This document shows, one piece after another, positions 56,801 through 64,000 of a DNA stretch of 64,000 nt. The DNA is from Perilla frutescens. Its lineage: Eukaryota > Streptophyta > Magnoliopsida > Lamiales > Lamiaceae. Each line of letters opens with the position of its first letter. Position 1 is the stretch's first letter. The position numbers and the translations under genes are program-made. The stretch is taken from contig BRKX01000011.1 of NCBI GenBank assembly GCA_026008535.1, positions 21,584,001 through 21,648,000 on the forward strand. The letters are read 5' to 3'. The notes under the pieces are model-generated. The model was not told the origin of the DNA. It searched no databases and saw only the letters and a program-made list of their open reading frames with translations.

Positions 56801-58276
56801 AAACTTGAACCTTAGGTTATTCACAGAGCCATCAATCATATGATCAGCAATTTTAGACACAGAAAGCAGATTGAATTTTAATTTTGGCACATATCTTACT
56901 TCATTTAAGGTTAACATGGATCCATTCTCAAACTTTAAGCATACATCTCCTTTCCCAAGGATTTCACAGTTTTGGCCATCAGCCAATGCAACATGCCCAG
57001 AATTCATGATGTTTAAATTATAAAACATATCCTTAAAAGGTGTAACATGGAATGTGCAACCAGAATCAATCAGCCATTCATTGTTATGCACATTTTTGGA
57101 GATGGCATTGGTATAATTAATAAACTGAAAGTCATATACATCTTGTACCATATATATACCACTGCTATCATAGTTTTCATGCATATTGTGGATTTCAGGA
57201 TCATGAGGTGACAGGCCATAATCATGAGAGTTCAAATCAGACACATGAGAGTTATAGTGCATCACATTATTGGCATGATTATGCATGTAACCTTTGTTCT
57301 TTTTAGGCATCTTGCATCTATTTGAAAAATGTCCTGGTTTTCCACAATTCCAGCATGTTTTCCTTGGTTTTTTATCAGAATTAGGATAGTAAACATGATT
57401 TGGAACATGATTTGGAGCAATATGACCATGATTATGAGCATAGTTATGGGAATGAGCATGATTAGGAGTATGAGCAGGGAATTTATACATAGAATCAGAA
57501 GAGTGAGATGAATGAGCATAATTTGGATTCATTTGCCTCATTTTCATTTCTCTATCATGCCTTTCAGCAACCAGCACACTAGGATTCTCAGGATTCACAA
57601 AAGGTTTCTTAAACTCATGATTTCTGTTGTTAACATACATGATGTCATTTTGCAGAGGCTTAGATTTAAGTTGCTTGATCTCATTTTCTTTAGTTTTCAG
57701 GCAACTGATAATCATATCACAAGTAACTTTTGATCCACCATATTTCAAAGCAGTTTTCACATTAGAAAATGTTTCAGGAATAGATCTAAGCAAGATTTGA
57801 GCAGAATACTTTTCCAAAGTGTCATCACCAGCTAATTTCAGGTCCTTTAAGAGTTTTAAAAATTCCTCAACATTAGTATCAACATCTTTTGAAGGATCCA
57901 TTTTAAAATTCATAATCTGATTTTGCAAAGAATAAGCAGCTTCTTCAGAGGTAGCAGCATATAAAGAAGTCAAATTTTCCCATAAGTCTTTAGCACATTT
58001 AAGATGGGATACTTTTCTCACAACAGAACTATTTAAATTCAACAAAATAGTGGCTCTGGCACTAGCATTCAATTTAATGAGAATTTTATCAGTTTCTTTT
58101 TCACTAATTCTTTCATAAATAGCATCTTGCAAATTTTCTTTAGTTAAGATGCATTCAACTCGAGTCTGCCAGTCACCAAAATCATCTTTTCCATTAAAAG
58201 GCACAGCATTCAAGTTATTCATCATTTCAGAATTCACAGAAACACCCAGAATGCAAGAATTCACCTTAAAATGCAC
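53825..58276 (-). CDS. gag-pol: Gag-pol polyprotein of copia element
   Basis: 1483 residues without a stop. Gag (UBN2-like, about 20-205) is followed by a His/Asn-rich stretch, the zinc knuckle CWNCGKPGHFSNRC (308-321) and a second His-rich stretch. Protease has WLIDSGCTFH (401-410). Integrase has WHARLGH and C-E-P-C (about 532-567) and catalytic D599, D662 and E698 (in LHADVWGP, RTDNG and NGIAER). RT shows FLHGELENNIYM near 1084 and the catalytic YVDD at about 1162-1165. RNase H has SSTESEYIA near 1374 and ends with RTKHIDVRFHFIRD. An in-frame duplication NSNESEST...NSNESEST lies at 900-917. A second in-frame Met pair near residue 18, MMNNLNAVPF, may be the true start. All catalytic residues are present. 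Confidence 0.95.
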   Translation of the reverse strand: MHFKVNSCILGVSVNSEMMNNLNAVPFNGKDDFGDWQTRVECILTKENLQDAIYERISEKETDKILIKLNASARATILLNLNSSVVRKVSHLKCAKDLWENLTSLYAATSEEAAYSLQNQIMNFKMDPSKDVDTNVEEFLKLLKDLKLAGDDTLEKYSAQILLRSIPETFSNVKTALKYGGSKVTCDMIISCLKTKENEIKQLKSKPLQNDIMYVNNRNHEFKKPFVNPENPSVLVAERHDREMKMRQMNPNYAHSSHSSDSMYKFPAHTPNHAHSHNYAHNHGHIAPNHVPNHVYYPNSDKKPRKTCWNCGKPGHFSNRCKMPKKNKGYMHNHANNVMHYNSHVSDLNSHDYGLSPHDPEIHNMHENYDSSGIYMVQDVYDFQFINYTNAISKNVHNNEWLIDSGCTFHVTPFKDMFYNLNIMNSGHVALADGQNCEILGKGDVCLKFENGSMLTLNEVRYVPKLKFNLLSVSKIADHMIDGSVNNLRFKFEKDSMLYFNAPRKGDLYAVTAESVPLPIANVVQHDKTSLWHARLGHMSNKGLEILSKAGAFGNDKISNITFCEPCVLGKHHKMSLPATIPYPRKLVSSEILEYLHADVWGPARNPTHGGYVFFLSVIDDFSRKTWAFLMKNKSDVFTKFSKWATEIQTQTNKSIKCLRTDNGLEFCNQAMDHWCSIRGIKRHKTVPYTPQQNGIAERMNRTLLDKVRSLLIASGLEKPFWGEALMTACYLINRSPSVPLHGKLPESVFHNKPICLNNLRIFGCAAYVHQKLSKLDPRARKCVFLGYPEGIKGYRLWDKSVPGFKTCISRDVMFNELDFPCIPEKEPSVASEHVENLQIMNKAFDDNLFSLDNDNKVDDPSPSVPEPVDNDALIDEINPDDSASNNDSDNMVVSDLETNSNESESTPETNSNESESTTEPGPNMNDLSNYQLARDRPRRNVNVPAKYDDYNLSMYAFNVFSNVDQIEPNSYKEAINSVDSEKWITAMNSEMKSLHDNNTWILVERPESCSVVECKWLFKIKQEINNVRYKARLVAKGFTQKEGIDYNEIFALVVKFTIVRIMLALTAHFDWELKQMDVTTAFLHGELENNIYMHQPEGYIDKEHPNHVCLLKKSLYGLKQSPRQWNIKFDKCMQSLNFIRSKFDHCLYYMKSGVPVFLLLYVDDMLLISPCLNTVKHIQSCLCANFDMKDLGDAKKILGMNIERDRANCTLKLHQNAYTEQVLKKFNMESNKAVSVPLASHFILSKDQCPKSDSEIKEMKSVPYANAIGSVMYLMISTRPDIAYAVSCLSRFMANPGMPHWEALKWLLRYLKYTMSHGLLFSKSSEGVQCVGYVDSNYANDRDQRKSTTSYAFTLCDACISWKSQLQNIVALSSTESEYIAATEAVKEAIWLKGVLSEIKYINDIPCLYSDSQSAIQLCKNPIFHDRTKHIDVRFHFIRDVVEKGEILLDKIPSEYNPSDMGTKILPVAKLEACKKALNMVT

Positions 58277-59051
58277 TGATACACAGAAATTTTATCCAAA
58301 AACCAGAAAAATTCACCAAATAGCCAGAAAATTCACCAAAAAGTCAAATTTTACCACAGAGGTAACAGGCTAACCACCAAGAACAGCTTTAGGACAGGAG
58401 ATATCACTCCACAGGCCCTAAGAAGGGTGCACAAGGGGAATTTAGAGCTGAGGCTATCCCAGTTCTCAGCACAGATTGATCTATGGAGCAGGGGTTCACT
58501 CAGGTCAATCCCAAAACCCTACTAGGCCACTAACAGGACTTAGGGACACTAAGTCTTAAACTCAGCAACTCTGAAGCAGAGTTCTCAGATCAGATTCCTT
58601 CCAGGAATCACCACAACAGCAATAAGACACAATCAGGGATACAGCAAGGAAATTAGAACAATCAAGGCAGGGAAAAAACACCAAACCAACCCAGAAACCC
58701 CCCTTTTCAACTGCAAACCCCTTACCAAAATTAGCTATTGGGGCAACCCGCTTTGAGGAGACCCACAGGGGAATCCAGACGGTCCCGACCGCAAGCTATA
58801 TTTTGGGAAAAGGCGTGGAATGCCAAGGGGAAAACAGAGAGCAGAGAGGAAGCAAGATAGGAAGCAGGATCGATAGATACCACAACAGGGAGTTTTAGGG
58901 TTTTAGAATTATACCAGAGCCGGTCTTCTCAGGCAGGAGAAGACCGGACTTACCAAAAGTTTCAAGCCCAGGGAGGCGATTCGGCGTAGCCCTTACTGGC
59001 GGCGGGGTGGGGTAGATGTAGGCAGGAGGGTGCCCCGGCCAGGCCGAACCT

Positions 59052-59065
59052 GGCTCTGATACCAC
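59052..59065 (-). other. Primer-binding site of copia element
   Basis: Complement reads GTGGTATCAGAGCC, adjoining the 5' LTR and matching initiator Met tRNA. Confidence 0.9.
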
Positions 59066-59821
59066 TGTTGGGTATCTAGACCGGCTAGGGTTCACCGCTT
59101 GGTTTCCGGCCTCGGCGGTCTACCACACTTGCTGCTCAAGCAGCTTTGGTACTTAGAGCTCAGATTCAGCCTTCAATGGAGTAGCCTCAGACGCTAGATC
59201 GAATAGATCTAGGGCTTCTTCTTCACAGGCTTACTAAGCCAAGCGAGTATCTGTAAGAATAGGAACAAGCACTCGAGTTAGTCAGAGTAAAGATGTGAGA
59301 TAAACTCACACAGAAGCATACAGAGTATATATATATATATATATATGTAAAATAGAGAGAGATTTGAGAAGAAAGATGTGCCCAAAGGCACTGGTAGGCT
59401 CAGGTTCTTCCTCAGGCGACGGTGGAGACACTTCCGGTGACAGGAAAGACCCTAGACCACAAGGGGAGGTGGGCTATGGCCTGAAGCACTCACAGACCCC
59501 TTAGCTATCAGAATATACTCAACAGCCCCTCAACTCACGGCCAAATCAGGAGTCCACAGACAGAACTCCGGCCAACAACTTAGAGAGAACGGCAGAGATG
59601 GCTCAGAAGCTAGTAGGGCAAAGAGAGAATGGTGTGAGGCTTGCTTTGGGAGGTGAAGAGACGCGGCCATTTGTAGAGAGAGAGGGGGAGATAGAAATGG
59701 AATATTAGGGTTAGGGATTAGTATATAAAGTAGATTAGGTTACCGGGTGGGCTTAAGCAGCTGGGCCGAGTGAGGTAAGTGGGCCAAGACAGAAAAGCCC
59801 AAATGGGCCAAACACCCCACA
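59066..59821 (-). repeat. 5' LTR of copia element
   Basis: 756 bp. It carries about 15 extra bases (CGGCAGAGATGGCTC near 59589) relative to the other LTR. CTTTATATAC on the minus strand at 59721-59730 is a candidate TATA region. Confidence 0.95.
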
Positions 59822-59826
59822 CGAGC
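59822..59826. other. Target-site duplication of copia element (right)
   Basis: CGAGC, identical to 52735-52739. Confidence 0.9.
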
Positions 59827-61242
59827 CATATAAGTACTATATATATATATATATATACATATGTCTCTAAATTTAGAAAATGAAATGATGTTGTATTGGA
59901 TATCGTTAAAGGACAATTGGGTGGGTGTGACACAACTATATTGTGGTCAAAATGTATGAATTTGGTTGTGTTATGTGTTTATTGAATATAAGAGCACGAT
60001 AGTACGTATTGTTAATGAACTATTTCCATCAGAGAATGATTTGTATAATTGAGATAAATAGTTGAATATAAGCACGATAGTACGTATTGTTTATTTGTAC
60101 ATTGACATAAATGTTGGGGTATTTATGTACTCAAAACTACTTTGTGGGCTTGTTTGTACTTGGACAAAAAAAAGGAATAAAGTAACTCAAATAAATAATC
60201 ATGGTTATAAAAAATATTTCCTAAAGAAAGTATAAGGGAAATTACTCGTGGGGTTCAAAATATCAAGGAAATGCATCAAAATTCAAGATCAAGAATATAC
60301 GCGTTTACTTCCCTCAACGAACAAAAAATTTAAAAAAAAATGAAGGAATTAATATACGTCGTTTTTTTAGTTGCATTAATATACGTGTTTAGTAGTCTGC
60401 AATTTACAAGAAATTACAGGCACATTTGAATGGAACAGAGGGTGTGATGGTGGCAAAATTTATGGTAAATAATTGCACGGCATAAGAGTTGACTTGACTA
60501 ATAATTTTGTCATTACAAAGTCAAACAAGTTAGCCAACATGTTGTGTGTAATTTATTAATTTTTCCGAAACCCGAAAGGCATGTCTTGGTCTTGATCACC
60601 CCAACACGTATTAATACTTCACTTAAATACAACCTTCTCACAAATCAACGTTTAATTAATACGACTTTTCGATATTTCTATTTTGATGATTTCTTCTTCC
60701 TTGAACTTTCCTCTTCATTAGTTTGGTGGCGCTGTTGTAAGCATTACTTGTCTACAGTTTTTCTAACGCTGTGAATACTTCAATCCCACGCTTCTCTCTC
60801 TCTCTCTCAATATCTCAATCTCTCTGTTTCTTTCTTCTTGTACAATTTTTTGGAATCCAGAAATCTTCATCTGAGAAGAAAGCTAGAAACTGGTACCTCT
60901 CTCTCTCATACACACACACACACACATTGATAATTTGGCATATAAAGACTCCATTTCTGTATGTGTTTTATGCATGCATTTAAAGGCTTAATATATTTTG
61001 CAAGAAACACGTATATTTGAAGACCAGTTTCTTGCTGGGATCATTACTCAATAATTTAACAACATTTGTTGATGAAAATTGTAGCTCTAGTTTGACCATT
61101 TTTTATTCATCTTAGTGTTGATATCTCAATATTAAGGTCTGAGAGGCAAATAGAGAGCTACATTTGGCTAATTGGTTTAAAATTTCCAACTCAGATTTGT
61201 GTATGAAACAAGATCACTAAATAAATCATCATCAACGTAACA
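59827..61242. other. Intergenic and promoter region of MCTP gene
   Basis: No gene. A (CT)n stretch at about 60793-60810 and an (AC)n stretch at 60912-60925 lie in what may be the 5' UTR. A possible 5' UTR intron could run from the GTACCT donor near 60895 to the CAG acceptor at 61193-61195, which is inference. A (TA)n run sits at 59837-59857 next to the copia element. Confidence 0.45.
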
Positions 61243-64000
61243 ATGAAGAATCTGAAGCTAGCAGTGGATGTTGTCGGAGCCCACAATCTTCTGCCTAAAG
61301 ATGGGCAGGGCTCATCAAACGCCGCTGTCGAACTCATCTTCGACGGCCAGAAATTCCGCACCACCATCAAATCAAAAGACCTCAATCCACACTGGAACGA
61401 GACGTTCTATTTCAACGTCTCGAATCCACTCGATCTCCACAACCTCATGCTCGAGGCTCAAGTCTACAGCATCAACACCACTACCAACAAGAAATCCTCC
61501 CTTGGGAAAGTCCGAATAAACGGCACATCCTTCGTCCCCTACTCCGACGCTGTTGTTTTCAACTACCCTTTAGAGAGAAACGGCCTCTTCTCTAGCTCAA
61601 GAGGCGAGCTCGCCTTAAAAGTCTACTTAACCGGTGATGCCTCTGCCTCTGTCAATCTTCCTCAGCCGTCGTCTTCGTCTTCATACTCAAGCCTGCATTC
61701 AATCCCAGATGAATTGCCTTCTTATACCGCCTCAGTCTCAGGCAGGTCGCCTAATGGCAAATCGCGGTCTAGGCGCACATTCTACACTCTTTCTGGTTCT
61801 GATAACCAGCAGCAACGGCCTTCTTCTTTTACAATGCCATCCCACCAACCAGCTCAATATGCTGCTGGTGAAATGAGGTTCGAGCCACAGGCTGCACGGA
61901 TGTATCAAGGTTCGTCGTCTCAGTCTCAGCATGCAGATTTTACACTCAGAGAAACGAATCCTGTTCTTGGAGGGCGATCAGAGAGGCCTTCCAGAGTTCA
62001 TGATCTTGTGGAGCCAATGCAGTTTCTCTTCGTTCGTGTCGTGAAGGCACGAGACCTCCCTCCCAAGGATATCACGGGGAGTCTTGATCCCTACGTTGAG
62101 GTGAAGCTTGGTAACTACAAGGGCGTCACGAGGCATTTTGAGAAGACTCAGAATCCAGAGTGGAACACAGTGTTCACCTTTTCAAAGGACAGAATGCAGT
62201 CATCTGTTTTGGAAGTTGTGGTTATGGATAAGGATTTGATCAGAGATGATTTTGCAGGGACAGTTCGGTTTGATCTCCATGAGATACCTAGACGGGTGCC
62301 TCCGGATAGTCCGTTGGCGCCTGAATGGTATCGTCTTGAGGACAAGAAGGGCGAAAAGAAGCATGGAGAGATAATGCTTGCTGTCTGGGTAGGCACACAG
62401 GCTGATGAGGCTTTTGCTGATGCTTGGCATTCTGACGCAGCTAGCCCTGTTGATAGCTCGGTGCCCTCAACACACATTCGTTCTAAGGTTTACCACTCGC
62501 CTAGGCTGTGGTACGTGCGTGTGAATGTGATCGAGGCTCAAGACCTCGTCATGCCTGATAGAAACCGCTTCCCAAATGTACATGTTAAGGCTCAGATTGG
62601 CAACCAAGTCTTGAAAACGAAGTATGTTCAATCACAAACTATGAATGCATTGTGGAATGAGGATCTAATGTTTGTTGCAGCTGAGCCCTTTGATGATCAG
62701 CTGATAGTTTCAGTTGAAGACCGCGTTGGTCCTAACAAAGACGAGACTGTTGGCAAGGTTTCCGTGCCATTAACAACCGTAGAAAGGCGGGCTGATGACA
62801 GAGTGGTTCATTCTAGATGGTTTCACCTGCAAAAACCAAGTGCATCAGATGTCGAGGGGCCAAAGAGAGATCAGTTTTCTAGTAGGATCCATCTCCGAAT
62901 CTGCCTCGACGGGGGGTACCATGTTCTTGATGAATCTACACAGTATAGTAGTGATCTCAGACCAGCAGCAAAACAGCTCTGGAAGCCAGCAATAGGAGTA
63001 CTTGAGCTGGGAATCTTGAATGCAGATGCCCTCACACCAATGAAGACAAGAAACGGCAGAGGAACTTCAGATACTTACTGTGTTGCCAAGTATGGACAGA
63101 AATGGATTCGGACAAGGACAATCACAGACAGCTTAAATCCCAAGTTCAATGAACAGTACACTTGGGAAGTTTTCGATCCAGCCACAGTTGTTACAGTTGG
63201 TGTTTTCGACAATGGCTACTTTAGTGAGAGGGGTGGCAATGCCAATGGCAACGGCAACAGAGACATGAAGATTGGGAAGGTACGGATCAGAATCTCAACT
63301 CTTGAAACGGGTCGTGTTTACACTCACTCGTATCCATTGATAGTCCTTCACCCCTCCGGGGTGAAGAAGATGGGAGAACTGCACTTGGCAATTCGGTTTT
63401 CATGCACGTCCATGGTTAACATGATGTCCTTATACTCAAGGCCTCTCCTGCCTAAAATGCACTACATTAGGCCATTATCCGTCGTGCAGCTCGACATGCT
63501 GCGCTACCAAGCCGTCAACATCTTGGCAACACGTCTGAGCCGGTCAGAGCCGCCACTTAGAAAAGAGGTGATAGAATACATGACTGATGCTAATTCACAT
63601 ATGTGGAGCATGAGGCGTAGCAAAGCAAACTTCTACAGACTAATGGCGGTTTTCAACGGAGTTTTCGCAGTCTCAAAGTGGCTCAACGACGTCTGTCTGT
63701 GGAAGAATCCGATCACAACAGTACTAGTTTATATCCTCTTCATCATGCTAGTGGTCTTCCCTGAACTGATTCCGCCTACGATGTTCCTCTACATGTTCCT
63801 CATCGGAGCTTGGAACTACCGGTTTAGGCCGAGAAATCCACCCCACATGAACACGAGACTGTCGTGTGCTGATACTGCAATGTCTGATGAGCTCGATGAG
63901 GAGTTTGACGCGTTTCCTACTGCTAGAAGTCCTGATACTGTCCGAGCGAGATACGACCGTTTACGGAGCGTTGCAAGCCGGATACAGAGAGTCGTAGGCG
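61243..64000 (+). CDS. MCTP family protein (multiple C2 domain and transmembrane region), 3' truncated by window
   Basis: One uninterrupted frame of 919 codons runs from the ATG at 61243 off the window end, as expected for these largely intronless genes. Four C2 domains are visible: residues about 1-130 (LAVDVVGAHNLLPKDGQGSS), 255-380 (FLFVRVVKARDLPPKDITGS, ending LAPEWYRLED), 423-535 (WYVRVNVIEAQDL) and 583-715 (IGVLELGILNADALTP). A linker rich in Ser and Gln (about 135-250) separates the first two. The phosphoribosyltransferase C-terminal region then starts (MHYIRPLSVVQLDMLRYQA), with a membrane segment near 825-857. The second membrane pass lies beyond the window. MCTPs tether ER to plasma membrane at plasmodesmata; QUIRKY and FTIP1 are known members. 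The extra N-terminal C2 makes a QUIRKY-type long form most likely. Confidence 0.93.
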   Translation, partial: MKNLKLAVDVVGAHNLLPKDGQGSSNAAVELIFDGQKFRTTIKSKDLNPHWNETFYFNVSNPLDLHNLMLEAQVYSINTTTNKKSSLGKVRINGTSFVPYSDAVVFNYPLERNGLFSSSRGELALKVYLTGDASASVNLPQPSSSSSYSSLHSIPDELPSYTASVSGRSPNGKSRSRRTFYTLSGSDNQQQRPSSFTMPSHQPAQYAAGEMRFEPQAARMYQGSSSQSQHADFTLRETNPVLGGRSERPSRVHDLVEPMQFLFVRVVKARDLPPKDITGSLDPYVEVKLGNYKGVTRHFEKTQNPEWNTVFTFSKDRMQSSVLEVVVMDKDLIRDDFAGTVRFDLHEIPRRVPPDSPLAPEWYRLEDKKGEKKHGEIMLAVWVGTQADEAFADAWHSDAASPVDSSVPSTHIRSKVYHSPRLWYVRVNVIEAQDLVMPDRNRFPNVHVKAQIGNQVLKTKYVQSQTMNALWNEDLMFVAAEPFDDQLIVSVEDRVGPNKDETVGKVSVPLTTVERRADDRVVHSRWFHLQKPSASDVEGPKRDQFSSRIHLRICLDGGYHVLDESTQYSSDLRPAAKQLWKPAIGVLELGILNADALTPMKTRNGRGTSDTYCVAKYGQKWIRTRTITDSLNPKFNEQYTWEVFDPATVVTVGVFDNGYFSERGGNANGNGNRDMKIGKVRIRISTLETGRVYTHSYPLIVLHPSGVKKMGELHLAIRFSCTSMVNMMSLYSRPLLPKMHYIRPLSVVQLDMLRYQAVNILATRLSRSEPPLRKEVIEYMTDANSHMWSMRRSKANFYRLMAVFNGVFAVSKWLNDVCLWKNPITTVLVYILFIMLVVFPELIPPTMFLYMFLIGAWNYRFRPRNPPHMNTRLSCADTAMSDELDEEFDAFPTARSPDTVRARYDRLRSVASRIQRVVG

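Larger units (their letters stand above)
52740..59821 (-). mobile_element. Ty1/copia retrotransposon, full length, apparently intact
   Basis: LTRs of 741 bp (52740-53480) and 756 bp (59066-59821) begin TGTTGGGTATC and end in CCCCACA on the plus strand. They flank a primer-binding site and a single open polyprotein on the minus strand. The 5-bp duplication CGAGC is perfect. About ten substitutions separate the LTRs, nearly all transitions, plus a 15-bp indel, so the insertion is young. The protein order protease-integrase-RT-RNase H identifies Ty1/copia. It resembles TNT1/Tork-type elements in general, but the lineage is unconfirmed. Confidence 0.96.

Noticed and set aside
1..64000. tRNA, rRNA or known conserved plant microRNA genes
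   Set aside because: I looked for tRNA-like cores and for common mature miRNA sequences by eye and found none; a tRNAscan or small-RNA map would be needed to exclude them.

Overview
This window is AT-rich nuclear DNA of a flowering plant. The evidence is its plant-only gene families (remorin, R2R3-MYB, an MCTP with four C2 domains), an ADF gene with the plant-typical intron straight after the start codon, GT-AG introns, and abundant plant LTR retrotransposons, MITEs and CT/TA microsatellites. A eudicot is likely and an asterid (Lamiales-like) genome is my guess from overall style only.

Layout. 1-3226: remains of a transposase-like neighbourhood, with a small Myb/SANT gene (+) inside a 0.45 kb direct repeat and a three-exon coiled-coil gene (-). 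3227-12203: a nearly intact Ty3/gypsy chromovirus with 1.8 kb LTRs, an extra ORF ahead of gag, gag, and pol. It sits in the last codons of a FAR1/MULE-type gene (-) that starts at 14465 and also carries an in-frame stop. 17661-18958: a complete R2R3-MYB (MYB17-like). 19059-20027: a broken remorin (-). 20132-26364: possible non-autonomous Helitron, with a 269 bp Mutator-type MITE inside. 27000-27455: an unusual GCGC-rich island. 27456-32781: a decayed gypsy element riddled with TAG codons. 32782-35907: a gag-only LTR element (-) with an internal minisatellite and a MITE in one LTR. 37809-48511: two tandem GT90 (CAP10/DUF821, POGLUT-like) genes that differ in intron number. 48879-50167: an actin-depolymerizing factor gene (-). 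51303-51562: a 5'-truncated LINE with target-site duplication. 52740-59821: a full-length Ty1/copia element (-) with an uninterrupted 1483-residue polyprotein and perfect TSD. 61243-64000: the first 919 codons of an MCTP gene, cut by the window edge.

How the parts relate. The host genes look like ordinary single-copy or tandem plant genes and form no operon or pathway. The rest is a record of layered insertions: retroelement into transposase gene, copia into an older repeat, MITE into LTR. C-to-T decay is plausible in several places. The points I would follow up first are the array of covarying hairpins in the chromovirus LTR, its accessory ORF, the small coiled-coil gene downstream of the FAR1/MULE gene, and the intron difference between the GT90 pair.
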